Source: Moritella viscosa
Lineage (GTDB): Bacteria > Pseudomonadota > Gammaproteobacteria > Enterobacterales > Moritellaceae
DNA length: 64,000 nucleotides
Assembly: GCA_000953735.1 (NCBI GenBank)
Contig: LN554852.1
Location: 1,933,846-1,997,845 of the forward strand
Direction: 5' to 3'
The notes below the pieces were generated by a model. The model did no database searches, was not told the origin of the DNA, and was given only the letters and a program-made list of their open reading frames with translations. Below, in pieces: positions 18,853 to 28,193 of the stretch (the first letter of the stretch is position 1; every line of letters begins with the position of its first letter). Both the position numbers and the translations under genes were made by a program.

Positions 18853-19851
18853 ATGTTTAAAAAATCCCCTTTGGCAATACTATTAACGATGGCGTCTTTC
18901 AATACTTTTGCCGCTGAATGTGGTTCAGTGACAATAGCGGATATGAACTTAGGCAGTGCAACGTTAGTGGCCAATATTGATGCTTTCATTTTAACAAATG
19001 GTTATGGCTGTGATGTTGAAATTGTACCTGGTAACGCGACGATAACAGCGACGTCGATGATTGAAAAAAACACCCCTGATATCGCGCCCGAATTTTGGAC
19101 TAACCAGATAAGGACAACATTGGAAAAAGGCGGGGAGGAAGGTCGTATTGTTGTTGCGGGGGATTTACTTTCTGATGGTGCCGTTTCTGGTTTCTGGGTG
19201 CCTGCGTATATGGTAGAGAAAGATCCGTCTTTAGCTACGTTAGCTGGTATTAAGGCCAATGCTAAATTATTTAAACACCCAGAAGATCCAAGTCGCTCTG
19301 CTTTTATGGCGTGTCCTGCAGGCTGGACTTGCCAGATATCAACCACCAACTTATTCAACGCGATGGGCCTTTCTGACTACGGTTTTGACTTGGTGGATCC
19401 TGGTTCCGGTGCTGGATTAGCTGGTTCAATGGTAAAAGCGTACGAAAATAAAGAAGCATGGTTTGGCTATTATTGGTCGCCAACCGCGCTTATGGATAAG
19501 TATGAGATGGTACGTGTTGATTTCGGTACTGGTTTTAATCGTGATGAATTTGAAAACTGTACCATCATCGAAGACTGTGAAAACCCGAAAGTGACGGATT
19601 ATCCTGCCGCACCTGTACAGAGCATTGTCACAACTAGTTTTTCTAAAAGAGAACCAGCGGTTATGCAGTATCTTTCCAAACGTTCATTTACTAATAGCGA
19701 AATGAATCAACAGCTTGCTTGGGTAGAAGAAGAGCAAGCCGATGGTGATTATGCCGCAGAACACTTCTTATTGAATAATAAGGCAATGTGGAGTCAATGG
19801 GTAACAAGTGATGCAGTTAAAAAAATTAATGCAGCGTTAGCTGATTTATAG
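18853..19851 (+). CDS. Glycine betaine/choline ABC transporter substrate-binding protein
   Basis: A 332-residue periplasmic binding protein of the ProX/OpuAC type. A signal peptide (MFKKSPLAILLTMASFNTFA) is followed by the mature protein starting ECGSVTIADMN. The pattern SATLVANIDAFILTNGYGCDVEIVPGN and FGYYWSPTALMDKYEMVRV is typical of quaternary-amine binding proteins, where aromatic residues form the betaine cage. No permease or ATPase gene is adjacent, so it is an orphan that must work with components encoded elsewhere. Betaine uptake would suit a marine organism. A terminator follows. Confidence 0.88.
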   Translation: MFKKSPLAILLTMASFNTFAAECGSVTIADMNLGSATLVANIDAFILTNGYGCDVEIVPGNATITATSMIEKNTPDIAPEFWTNQIRTTLEKGGEEGRIVVAGDLLSDGAVSGFWVPAYMVEKDPSLATLAGIKANAKLFKHPEDPSRSAFMACPAGWTCQISTTNLFNAMGLSDYGFDLVDPGSGAGLAGSMVKAYENKEAWFGYYWSPTALMDKYEMVRVDFGTGFNRDEFENCTIIEDCENPKVTDYPAAPVQSIVTTSFSKREPAVMQYLSKRSFTNSEMNQQLAWVEEEQADGDYAAEHFLLNNKAMWSQWVTSDAVKKINAALADL

Positions 19852-19892
19852 CCAATAAATAGCGTTTAGAACGTGTGATAGATACATAATTT

Positions 19893-19918
19893 AAGGAAGC
19901 TGAAATGCTTCCTTTTTA
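19893..19918 (+). terminator. Rho-independent terminator
   Basis: An 8-bp stem AAGGAAGC/GCTTCCTT with loop TGAAAT, followed by a T-run, 40 bp after the binding-protein gene. Confidence 0.85.
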
Positions 19919-20051
19919 ATATCTTCGATATTGAAATCAGTACCCTATTCTAGTTGCTAACTATAGCTGAATAATTAGAGTTGGGTTAAAGTGAAGCAAA
20001 ATCACGGACTAATATTAACTCGCAATTTTGCTTGATTATCACAAATTAAAC

Positions 20052-23000
20052 TTATTCGATCTTGGCCTTCAGCGCAACAGGGAGGCCTGCTCCGCGTTCA
20101 CCATCACGAGCCTGGACGAATACTGCACTAGACCATGACGGAACTTCAAATTGACCATTAGTAAAGCTAGCGTTACTGGCTATAGAGTTAGTTTGGTTAT
20201 GCGTGGTACTCAGTTTAAATCCTATAAGATCGACAGCATGATTACTGTTATCGAGGAAATTACCAATTGTTTGTTCTTGAGGTGTCGCATTAATTATAAT
20301 AACAATAGAGTCAAGTTTGCTGTCTAAATCCGTTGTTTGTGTTAGGCCATTATCGATGCTCATTACAATTACTCCCGGAATTTGACCTTCTCCTACGTTA
20401 CGGAAATCAACTCGACTTATAATTTCATCTGCATTCGGTAGCGTCATCAGTGGTGATGCTTTACGAAGTCGAAGCAGCTCTTTGTAGAATTCAAACATCT
20501 GCTCTAGGTTTGCGGGACTTGGTTGTGCGTTTGCTGTTTGTATCTTTTCGATTAAGTCATAGTTGGCGGCGTCTTTATCTTTTGCTGGAAGACCTTTATT
20601 CCAGTTGTTGTCATTAAGGGTAAAGTCAACACGATTATACCAGTCCCCATAATCGTAGGAATCACGTTGCATAGATTTAGAACGCAGCAGTTCACCACCC
20701 ATATGGTTAAATGGCATAGCTTGACCAAGTAACACGGTAGAAATGCCGATCGCCTGCATGCGAACGCGATCGTCTAGTGAGACATCGTGTGATATTTTGT
20801 ACATATTAATGTCCGAAAGCGTCTGGTTATCATGCTTAGAGACATAGTTTTGAGTTTCCCAAGGTTGTTCTGCATAGCCAGCTGCCTGACCATTATAGTC
20901 TAACGTTGAACCTTTCTGAGTGTTGCCTTTATAGTCAACAAATTCGAAATTTTTGAGGTTACCGGCCATACCTAAACGAGTGAGATCTATTTGATGCAGT
21001 GCACGTGTTAATTCATTTGATACCCCATCATTATTAACATTGGCTGCAATGTCGACTAGCTCATTCGGCATCACATAGGCGCCCGTAGCAAAGCCTTGTG
21101 TTTTACGTATACTTTCTCCGGTATCAAATGGACTACCTCCACGTACGGCATCACGCAGTCGATCAGAGAAAGAACCAATACCCGTACCACCTAAGTGTTT
21201 TTGGGTCGCTTGAACAAAACGCTTGTCGTCTTGAACTTCACCAAAGTTCCAACCTTCACCATAGAAGTATACGTCTGGATTAACTTGACGGGCAGCCTTA
21301 AGTGTTTTCTGCATTTGAGAAAGCGGGTGGTGGCCCATTAAATCCCAACGGAATCCATCAATCTTGTATTCTTTTACCCAGGTTCGAATTGAATCATCGA
21401 TAAGTTTGGCAAACATTGCATTTTCTGGTGCTGTGTTATCGCAACATGTTGACGTTTCTATCGCGCCAGTATCAGGAACTAAGCGTTGGTAATAAATCGG
21501 AACAACTTTGTCTAGTACCGACTTGTCATTCAGGCCTGATGCATTAGTGTGGTTATAAACAACATCCACAATCACATTCATACCTATATCTTCTTTGATT
21601 GATTTAACCATTTTTCGGAATTCTAGGATCCGCTTGGAACCTTCGGACTCTGTTGCATACGAACCTTCTGGTACTGTGTAGTGGAGCGGATCATAGCCCC
21701 AGTTGTAGCTATCGACGCTACGTACGTATTCATTGAGCTCTTGAACTTTTGCATTGTTTTTGCTGTCGACTTCAGCAAGTTCTGCGAAGGCATCTGCAAT
21801 AGAGCCATCACTTGTGCAATAGTTTGAAAACTCAGACTGTTTTATCGTTGGATTTAGCTCACAAAGCTTACTAAATGCTTGGTCGATATTTGCTACTTTT
21901 TTCGGGTCTTCGTTAATAGTCGCAATATCGAATACTGGCATTAAGTGCAAGTGGGTCATGCCTGCTTTACTTAGTTGCTTAAGGTGAACGACTGGCACGG
22001 ATTCTTGCTCAGTAAAGGCAAGGTACTTGCCTTTATTCTGTGTACTTTCATCGCGCGCTGAGAAATCACGGACGTGTGATTCATAGATCACAATGTCAGA
22101 AAGGTCGCTTTCCTTTTGGGAGTGAGGGGAGGCTAAGTTATCCCAGCCGTTTGGTTTTAACTTGTCGGAATTTAAGTTAATTACCTGACTGTAGATGGAG
22201 TTAGTTGAAAGGCTAACTGAATACGGGTCAGTAACTTCATAGCCGTATCCTTTTTGTTCACGAGGTTGGAATACCTTCATTGCATAACGATAGAATTTCC
22301 CATCTACTGCGTTACTTTCAAGTTCAACACTCCAGCTACCTGATGTTTTGTCTTCAATCATTGCAATACGTTGAGCTTCTGATTTATTACTATTGTAGAT
22401 AACCAGCTCGATGCTGCTGGCGGTTGGAGCCCAAAGCCGGAAAGTTACGTCGTTATTATTATAGATTGGACCATATTGCAGTTCCGTGGCTTCTTGGGCA
22501 AATAATGCATCCAATGCGCCCGCGTACTGGATACCAGTGGTGGACCGAAACTTACCATTACTGGTTGACGCAATTGCGACCATACTGCCTTTCACTAATG
22601 AAGAAAGTGCTATATCTGCTGGAAGAGTGGGTAAAGAAAATGCTGGGTAGTCTGCAAGATGAGGGTATTTGGTTTTTTGCTCTATCGTTAGACTTGTAGA
22701 ATTCAATATAATTGAAGCACCAGAAACTACCTTCTTAGACTTTCCATCTTTAATGATTTCTTTAACTTTATATTTACCATCATGGTTGAACATAATTTGG
22801 ACCATGTCAGCATTCGCACCACCTTTCCATACAAGAGTTTTATCGTCTAGCATGATCGCGCTTAAGGTATCGATTGAGAATTCAGATGATGGTCCGGCTA
22901 ATTTAAAAGCTTGTGCGCGAGTATCGTATTGAGTAGTACTACCTGGAATAAAAGTGACTGAGCGATTATCCCCCATACTTGCAATATCTATTTTGATATT

Positions 23001-23900
23001 TGAGTCAATAAGCTTATCTTTATTTCCATTACGGAAGATAACATTGAAGCAACCAGATTCTGTATTTGTGACAGGAAGATACCAAATAGGGCCAAACTCA
23101 TCATTATCGTCTGGGATAACGGAGGTATCGTTCCAATCTTTATTTCTGGCTGTATCAATTAACCCTTCACAACCCCCATCTGGGCTTTTATCTGTTCCCC
23201 AGAGATGAAGGGTCATGTTCTCGTGGGGTGTATAATCACCCATGGCATCGTAAATTTGCAATGCAACCATGCCTTCTTGAGGTGCATCAAACGCCCTTGG
23301 CTTGATGGTTTCAGGCATGGTGACATCTGTTCCAGCCTGCGGAAGCCCTTTAGCCGTTAGTAGTCCATCTCGACGGGACCCTTCAACTTTTTTAGTGCTA
23401 TTGTCTGCAACAAAAAATTCTTTTCCTAAATCAGCTTCACTAATAGCTACTTTAACTTGTGTTATCTGGTTTCCATCTTTTGCTTCTAGCGTGCTACATG
23501 AATTGAGTACATTTTTATTAAGTAGCCAAACAGGGCCAAATTCATCAGTGCTAGTTGTAGATATGGGTTTTATATTCTTGCAGTTTAGTGTCCAATTAGC
23601 GTATGTGGGCGAACTTGACTGTAGTAAGACGTTCGGAGCATCACCGATCATATAGCTAATCACAAATTGTTCTTTAGATGGTAACTGTGCGTCATCCGGT
23701 AGGGTGATTGTCGGTCGAAGTTCAATTGGAACTGGTTGTGAAATACTCGGTTCTATTAATTCATCTGGGATCGTGGGAGTGACAGGTTTTGAAGGTGTAG
23801 ATGAATTGTTATTACACCCTACGGTAATAGCTGCAGAGCATAGCGGTATAATTATTTTCGCAAGTGCTGAATATTTAAATTGTGTCGTATTTTTTTTCAC
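20052..23900 (-). CDS. pulA: Secreted pullulanase lipoprotein (GH13)
   Basis: A 1282-residue debranching enzyme that cleaves alpha-1,6 links of pullulan, glycogen or starch outside the cell. The signal peptide ends in a lipobox at C29. Two starch-binding CBM41-like modules (about 45-180 and 205-330, both with DEFGP(V/I)W), an N-terminal accessory domain and a CBM48 (VTFRLWAPTASSIELVIYN) come before the GH13 barrel with YNWGYDP. Catalytic residues are D853 in GFRWDLMGHH, E882 in YGEGWNFGE and D1024 in KHDNQT. A C-terminal beta domain follows. It is divergent from the alpha-amylase gene with which it should work. A G10 tract lies 115 bp upstream of its start. Confidence 0.94.
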   Translation of the reverse strand: MKKNTTQFKYSALAKIIIPLCSAAITVGCNNNSSTPSKPVTPTIPDELIEPSISQPVPIELRPTITLPDDAQLPSKEQFVISYMIGDAPNVLLQSSSPTYANWTLNCKNIKPISTTSTDEFGPVWLLNKNVLNSCSTLEAKDGNQITQVKVAISEADLGKEFFVADNSTKKVEGSRRDGLLTAKGLPQAGTDVTMPETIKPRAFDAPQEGMVALQIYDAMGDYTPHENMTLHLWGTDKSPDGGCEGLIDTARNKDWNDTSVIPDDNDEFGPIWYLPVTNTESGCFNVIFRNGNKDKLIDSNIKIDIASMGDNRSVTFIPGSTTQYDTRAQAFKLAGPSSEFSIDTLSAIMLDDKTLVWKGGANADMVQIMFNHDGKYKVKEIIKDGKSKKVVSGASIILNSTSLTIEQKTKYPHLADYPAFSLPTLPADIALSSLVKGSMVAIASTSNGKFRSTTGIQYAGALDALFAQEATELQYGPIYNNNDVTFRLWAPTASSIELVIYNSNKSEAQRIAMIEDKTSGSWSVELESNAVDGKFYRYAMKVFQPREQKGYGYEVTDPYSVSLSTNSIYSQVINLNSDKLKPNGWDNLASPHSQKESDLSDIVIYESHVRDFSARDESTQNKGKYLAFTEQESVPVVHLKQLSKAGMTHLHLMPVFDIATINEDPKKVANIDQAFSKLCELNPTIKQSEFSNYCTSDGSIADAFAELAEVDSKNNAKVQELNEYVRSVDSYNWGYDPLHYTVPEGSYATESEGSKRILEFRKMVKSIKEDIGMNVIVDVVYNHTNASGLNDKSVLDKVVPIYYQRLVPDTGAIETSTCCDNTAPENAMFAKLIDDSIRTWVKEYKIDGFRWDLMGHHPLSQMQKTLKAARQVNPDVYFYGEGWNFGEVQDDKRFVQATQKHLGGTGIGSFSDRLRDAVRGGSPFDTGESIRKTQGFATGAYVMPNELVDIAANVNNDGVSNELTRALHQIDLTRLGMAGNLKNFEFVDYKGNTQKGSTLDYNGQAAGYAEQPWETQNYVSKHDNQTLSDINMYKISHDVSLDDRVRMQAIGISTVLLGQAMPFNHMGGELLRSKSMQRDSYDYGDWYNRVDFTLNDNNWNKGLPAKDKDAANYDLIEKIQTANAQPSPANLEQMFEFYKELLRLRKASPLMTLPNADEIISRVDFRNVGEGQIPGVIVMSIDNGLTQTTDLDSKLDSIVIIINATPQEQTIGNFLDNSNHAVDLIGFKLSTTHNQTNSIASNASFTNGQFEVPSWSSAVFVQARDGERGAGLPVALKAKIE

Positions 23901-24014
23901 TGTCTCAATCCCTCGGTTATTTATAAAGTTGGCTAAGAGTTCAGAAATAATTAATTATTTCTGTGATGATAAGTAAATGGGTGGCAATAACATCAACCTT
24001 TTTAATTAGGTAAA

Positions 24015-24034
24015 GGGGGGGGGGTAAAGGGGGG
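24015..24034. repeat. Poly-G tract (G10-TAAA-G6)
   Basis: Ten G at 24015-24024 and six G at 24029-24034 within otherwise AT-rich DNA. Long homopolymers change length by slippage and can switch promoter activity, but no such behaviour is shown here. Confidence 0.95.
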
Positions 24035-24047
24035 AGATAATATTAAA

Positions 24048-24063
24048 TTTGAAATAAATCACA
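24048..24063. promoter_or_regulatory. Candidate CRP-binding site
   Basis: TTTGA-N6-TCACA, matching the TGTGA-N6-TCACA consensus at 9 of 10 positions. It lies between divergent starch-degradation genes, where cAMP-CRP control would make sense. Inference from sequence only. Confidence 0.5.
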
Positions 24064-24465
24064 CTTATTAGGCTGAGTCTGTAATTAAAGAACAAAAAGT
24101 ATGGATGAAGGTTTAACCACGTCACTTTTTGTAGGCAAGTATGACAACAAAATGTAATTTATTAGTTATTTACTCTGTAGTTGGGAGTTAAGGAAAAAGC
24201 TCAAATTTGTGATTGCCAGTCAGTTTCACATGATAAAACACTTAAATTTCAAATTTTACCGTTTAGTTGATGGTCGAATTGCTTATATCACCATAAATAA
24301 ATGCGTGTTAAGAATCAAAATTAAGCTTGGCCATGAATAAATTCTAAATAGATAATTAGACCTATACAAAATGAGGTGGAGATCCAATATGCAGAGGAAA
24401 GGATTTTTTTATAAAAAGAGTTAGATTTATATTGTTTAAACCAATAACAACACGAGTCAATTATT

Positions 24466-25890
24466 ATGAAACGAAACTTACGATTTGTATCAAACTCAAT
24501 AATAAAAATTTTGTTAGGTGCTACTTTTCTGCTTGGAGCGCAAAGCAATGTTTACGCTGACACTATTCTTCATGCTTTTAATTGGAAATATAGTGACATC
24601 ACTAGTCAGGCCCAGAATATTGCAAAAGCAGGTTATAAAAAAGTCTTAGTATCTCCACCATTAAAATCTTCAGGGAAAGAGTGGTGGGCACGTTACCAGC
24701 CTCAAGATATTCGCTTAATTGACTCACCTTTAGGTAATAAAGAAGATTTACAGACGTTAATTTCAGCGCTTAAAAAGGAAGGTGTAGACGTATACGCAGA
24801 CATAGTTTTAAATCATATGGCTAATGAGAGTTGGAAAAGAAGTGATCTAAACTATCCCGGTAGAGAGTTGTTAAATCAGTATAGTAAAAACAGTGAGTAT
24901 ATAAACAAGCAAAAGCTTTTTGGAGATCTAAGTAAAGGGATATTTTCTAGTTTTGACTTTCATCCTGCAGGCTGTATATCTGATTATGGCGATCCTGGAA
25001 ATGTACAATACTGGAGATTGTGTGGTAACGATAAAGATACAGGGCTACCAGATCTAGATCCAAGTGATTATGTCATTAAGCAACAGCGTCAATATCTTCA
25101 ATCTTTAAAAAGTATGGGAATAAAAGGCTTTAGGATTGATGCCGTTAAGCATATGAGTGATTATCAAGTTAACCAAATATTTACGTCTGATATAACGTCG
25201 GGAATGCATGTTTTTGGTGAAGTAATTACAACAGGTGGTAAGGGTGATTCTCAGTATCATACATTTCTTGAACCATATTTGAATAACACGAATCATGGTG
25301 CATATGATTTTCCTTTATTTGCTTCTATAAGGTCTGCATTCTCTTATGATGGAAGCATGTCTTTACTTCATGACCCACAAGAATATGGCCAAGCATTGCC
25401 TGGTGATAGAGCCATCACCTTTACTATTACGCATGATATTCCGACGAATGATGGTTTTCGTTATCAAATAATGACTCCTATTAATGAAAAATTAGCTTAT
25501 GCCTATATTTTAGGTAAGGATGGTGGATCTCCTTTAATTTATAGTGACGCTCTTTCTGATGATGAAGATAAAGATAATCGTCGATGGGAGGATGTTTGGA
25601 ATCGTGATTATATGGTTAAAATGATTAGCTTTCATAATGATATGAAAGGGAAACAGATGGACACTTTATATAGTGATAAGTGCATGCTCATTTTTAAGCG
25701 TGATAAAAGTGGATTAGTCGCTATAAATAAATGTTCTGAAGAGCGTTCATATACTATTGATACATATAAGACGGAGCTTAATTGGTATGTGCCGTATAAG
25801 GATAGGTTAAGTAGTCATCGCGAAACTATTACATCTCGTTATCATAAATTATCTGTGCCAGGGCAGACTACCAGAATGCTTGCTCTTTAA
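24466..25890 (+). CDS. Secreted alpha-amylase (GH13)
   Basis: A 474-residue endo-acting alpha-1,4-glucan hydrolase. The signal peptide ends near GAQSNVYA, giving a mature protein starting DTILHAFNWKY. The GH13 regions are complete: ADIVLNHMAN (region I), GFRIDAVKHM with nucleophile D225, VFGEV with acid E252, and ITHDIPTND with D324. A short C-terminal beta domain follows and no starch-binding module is present. The frame has low-GC codon use. The gene is divergent from the pullulanase; together they would break starch or glycogen to malto-oligosaccharides. Confidence 0.93.
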   Translation: MKRNLRFVSNSIIKILLGATFLLGAQSNVYADTILHAFNWKYSDITSQAQNIAKAGYKKVLVSPPLKSSGKEWWARYQPQDIRLIDSPLGNKEDLQTLISALKKEGVDVYADIVLNHMANESWKRSDLNYPGRELLNQYSKNSEYINKQKLFGDLSKGIFSSFDFHPAGCISDYGDPGNVQYWRLCGNDKDTGLPDLDPSDYVIKQQRQYLQSLKSMGIKGFRIDAVKHMSDYQVNQIFTSDITSGMHVFGEVITTGGKGDSQYHTFLEPYLNNTNHGAYDFPLFASIRSAFSYDGSMSLLHDPQEYGQALPGDRAITFTITHDIPTNDGFRYQIMTPINEKLAYAYILGKDGGSPLIYSDALSDDEDKDNRRWEDVWNRDYMVKMISFHNDMKGKQMDTLYSDKCMLIFKRDKSGLVAINKCSEERSYTIDTYKTELNWYVPYKDRLSSHRETITSRYHKLSVPGQTTRMLAL

Positions 25891-25974
25891 TTTGAAATTT
25901 CAGTGTTTGTAAAAAGGCTCCAAAAGGGAGGCTTTAAAATTTAGAGGGGGTAATATAGAAAATTAAATCAATTT

Positions 25975-25993
25975 CTTGCCGATAATCGGCAAG
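25975..25993. promoter_or_regulatory. 19-bp palindrome, operator candidate
   Basis: CTTGCCGAT-A-ATCGGCAAG, a perfect 9-bp inverted repeat about a single base, lies between the amylase and the thioredoxin gene. There is no T-run on either side, so a DNA-binding site is more likely than a terminator. The regulator is unknown. Confidence 0.5.
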
Positions 25994-26184
25994 ACGTGAC
26001 GAACGATGTTTTATATTTCTTTTAGTTTAACCTGCGCAGCAGTATTGGCTCAATAATAGCCACCTTCCTCAAATTGAAATAGAGTCGTGAGACAATAATA
26101 TTTAACTATCATTTAGCTGCTCGTTTGGCTTCAAGAATAACAGCTGAATACTCGTTTTTAACACTTTAAGGTAGAGGAACGCTC

Positions 26185-26511
26185 GTGAATAAGGATATTT
26201 TTAACGTAACAGATGCAAGCTTTGCACAGGACGTATTAGAATCGAATGTGCCTGTCGTTGTTGAGTTTACGGCTGATTGGTGCGTCCCTTGTAAAGCAAT
26301 GGGCCTTACTCTTAACGAAGTGGTCGGAGAGTATGAAGGACAGATCAAGGTCGTCAAATTAGATATCACAGATAACGTGTCGACTCAGAACAAATTTGAT
26401 GTTCGCGGTGTACCAACATTAATGGTTTTTAAGAACGGTAAAGTGAAAGCAACCAGTGTTGGCGCAATGTCTAAAATGAAAATATTTTCATTTATCGATG
26501 GTGCTATCTAG
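26185..26511 (+). CDS. Thioredoxin-like protein with CVPC active site
   Basis: A 108-residue thioredoxin fold. The active site reads ADWCVPCKAMG (C33, C36), where standard thioredoxins have CGPC. The conserved aspartate region (VKLDITDN) and the cis-proline (RGVPTLMVFKNG) are both present, so disulfide exchange should work; the valine is likely to change the redox potential. No signal peptide, so cytoplasmic. The start is GTG at 26185 behind AGAGGAA. It stands alone and is followed by a hairpin terminator. Confidence 0.9.
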   Translation: MNKDIFNVTDASFAQDVLESNVPVVVEFTADWCVPCKAMGLTLNEVVGEYEGQIKVVKLDITDNVSTQNKFDVRGVPTLMVFKNGKVKATSVGAMSKMKIFSFIDGAI

Positions 26512-26521
26512 CTTAAAGTTA

Positions 26522-26547
26522 AGGGGTCAGTTTTAGTACTGACCCCT
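26522..26547. terminator. Hairpin between convergent genes
   Basis: A 10-bp perfect stem (AGGGGTCAGT with ACTGACCCCT, loop TTTAGT) directly after the thioredoxin stop and before the convergent CHMI-like gene. The T-tract is weak, so termination strength is uncertain. Confidence 0.7.
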
Positions 26548-26559
26548 CTAAATAACATC

Positions 26560-26928
26560 TTAACTGGTTACGTTTTCAACCAGACCTTGTAGGCTATCTC
26601 CTTCAACACGATAAATATTTGTCGTGTAGTAATCCTGACTATATTCAATATTTAACGAAAAATATAAGCTTTGTTTAAGGTTACATTTTATCGCCTTTTC
26701 TATTTCGCCACTTAACTTCTGCGTAAACGCTTTATCTCGATGAGGTTTAGCTAATAACGATATCGTAACGAGTATATGAGAGTATTTATACTGAGAACAA
26801 GGATAAGCTCTTGATTTGCATACGCCAGCATTCATGTCATTATCATTAATGACTTTCTCGACAGAATCAAAGATTTTATTCGTATCTATATCTAAATTAT
26901 CAGAATATTTAATTTCTACGTGAGGCAT
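26560..26928 (-). CDS. 5-carboxymethyl-2-hydroxymuconate isomerase-like (CHMI) protein
   Basis: A 122-residue member of the tautomerase superfamily, CHMI family. It begins MPHVEIKYS, with the proline after the initiator methionine that acts as general base once Met is removed. The conserved SHILVTISLLAKPHRDKAFTQKLSGEI segment supports the family. CHMI acts in homoprotocatechuate degradation, but no other genes of that pathway are nearby, so its substrate here is open. It lies 26 bp after the VOC gene on the same strand and probably shares its message. Start preceded by AAGGAG. Confidence 0.8.
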   Translation of the reverse strand: MPHVEIKYSDNLDIDTNKIFDSVEKVINDNDMNAGVCKSRAYPCSQYKYSHILVTISLLAKPHRDKAFTQKLSGEIEKAIKCNLKQSLYFSLNIEYSQDYYTTNIYRVEGDSLQGLVENVTS

Positions 26929-26954
26929 ATGAATATACTCCTTGCGAATGATTT

Positions 26955-27314
26955 TTATGCACTATTTTTGCTCCAAACGGCTAATTTATTACCACTTGGT
27001 TCTGTAAAGTGAAAGCGACGACCACCAGGAAATGAAAATATAGCTTGTGTTATTTTGCCACCCGCTAATTCAATATTCTCTTGTGTTTTTTTAAGGTCAG
27101 AACTAAGTAAAACAAGTAGAGCTGAACCGTTACTGGTTGTTGATACTAAATCAGATTTGTAAAAACCGCCATCAATACCTTGATCTGTAAATGCGATATA
27201 ATCTGGGCCGAAATCCTCAAGTGACCAACCAAAAGCTTTCTGAAAGAATAATTTTGTAGCTGGAATATCTTTAGCTGGAAACTCTACATAGTTTAATTTT
27301 TCATGCTGAGTCAT
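26955..27314 (-). CDS. VOC/glyoxalase-fold protein
   Basis: About 119 residues forming one VOC module pair (beta-alpha-beta-beta-beta): KLNYVEFPAKDIPATKLFFQKAFGWSLEDFGPDYIAF and, at the end, GGRRFHFTEPSGNKLAVWS, which contains the typical metal-ligand glutamate in TEPSGN. Members include glyoxalases, dioxygenases and antibiotic-binding proteins; this short form has no clear specific function. The frame extends three codons further to 27323, but GAGGAG is too close to that ATG, so the ATG at 27314 is preferred. It is the first gene of a pair with the CHMI-like gene, preceded by a leader that is repeated at 36161. Confidence 0.8.
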   Translation of the reverse strand: MTQHEKLNYVEFPAKDIPATKLFFQKAFGWSLEDFGPDYIAFTDQGIDGGFYKSDLVSTTSNGSALLVLLSSDLKKTQENIELAGGKITQAIFSFPGGRRFHFTEPSGNKLAVWSKNSA

Positions 27315-27360
27315 CAATAACATTCTCCTCGGTGCCGTCGTCTGTTCGCTACGATTTGTT

Positions 27361-27441
27361 ATACAGAATATCGTATAACGTGAATTTTATTTAAATTATC
27401 ATAAAGGGTATCAAATTTATCATTAATTACAGATGGATAAT
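27361..27441 (-). repeat. Leader repeat, copy 1
   Basis: About 80 bp upstream of the VOC gene. It starts (plus strand) with the inverted repeat ATACAGAATATCGTATAACG and goes on with shared blocks GTGAATT, TATCAAATTTAT and GATAAT. Copy 2 lies at 36161-36239, upstream of the cassette-like array, in the same orientation. Function unknown: promoter, recombination site or both. Confidence 0.7.
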
Positions 27442-27780
27442 GAGAGTCTACACGCCTAAGTTGACAATCGAACGAAAAAGATAAACCTTATTATATCTGT
27501 ATATAATACTGGATTAGCGCTTTAAGGTAGCTAAAAATGCTGCAAAACACACGGCGGTGCAAGCAAATGTTTACGGTTGGGGATTATTTATTTTATAAAT
27601 ACCTTTGACTTTTATTTTATATTCTATAAAGTGCGCAGTCAGCAAGAAAGCCTTTTGTTTACATTCTCCATTTCGTTGTTTTATTCATAATACCTCGCTC
27701 TGCAGTTTTTAAGTTCCAGATTTTTGTACGCTATTCAAGCCTATTAAGGCAATTCAACATTAAGATTACAGGATATTATT
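27442..27780. other. Upstream region and probable long 5' leader of the cold-shock gene
   Basis: The stretch before cspA holds no gene. A TATAAT hexamer at 27502-27507 could be the -10 element, which would give a 5' leader of about 270 bases, as usual for cold-shock mRNAs. No clear -35 partner or cold box was found. Confidence 0.4.
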
Positions 27781-27987
27781 ATGTCTAAAGTTCAAGGTAC
27801 GGTTAAGTGGTTTAACGAAGCTAAAGGTTTTGGTTTCATCGAGCAAGAAAATGGCCCAGATTTATTCGCTCACTTTAGCGCTATCGCTAGCGAAGGTTTC
27901 AAAACTTTAGCTGAAGGCCAAAAAGTTGAATTCACTATCGGCGAAGGTCAAAAAGGCCCGAACGCTGAAAACATCGTAGCACTTTAA
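27781..27987 (+). CDS. CspA-family cold-shock protein
   Basis: A 68-residue single OB-fold RNA chaperone. RNP1 (KGFGFI) and RNP2 (DLFAHF) are present and the N terminus [13 protein letters not shown] is canonical. It binds single-stranded RNA and melts structure in the cold, or acts as a transcription antiterminator. RNP2 reads DLFAHF rather than the usual DVFVHF. ACAGGAT lies upstream, with a long non-coding leader. A strong terminator follows. Which paralogue it is cannot be decided from one copy. Confidence 0.95.
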   Translation: MSKVQGTVKWFNEAKGFGFIEQENGPDLFAHFSAIASEGFKTLAEGQKVEFTIGEGQKGPNAENIVAL

Positions 27988-28033
27988 TTTGCTATGTAGT
28001 CAGTTCTAATACTGAGCTGAACAAATATTAAAG

Positions 28034-28066
28034 AATGGCGAACCTTAATTGGTTCGCCATTTTTTT
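28034..28066 (+). terminator. Rho-independent terminator of the cold-shock gene
   Basis: An 11-bp stem (AATGGCGAACC with GGTTCGCCATT, loop TTAATT) is followed by seven T. Confidence 0.93.
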
Positions 28067-28193
28067 GCCTATCACATACCGTTGTGCCTTATACTGATAT
28101 CGTCATGGTCATCTATTTAATCTGATAGAGGTTTTTTTTAGAGGACGACTAAGCGTTAAAACGGGATTTGAGTAATAGTTAAGGAGGTAGTGT

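Larger units (their letters stand above)
23901..24465. other. Divergent pulA/amylase control region
   Basis: This 565-bp region separates two secreted starch enzymes. It contains a G10 and a G6 run and a CRP-like site, annotated separately. No gene is visible in it. Both promoters must lie here. The region near the amylase start is AT-rich; no MalT-type box was recognised. Confidence 0.6.

Noticed and set aside
24205-24240. Second CRP site (TTGTGATTGCC...TTTCACA)
   Set aside because: The distance between the two half-sites does not fit the N6 spacing.
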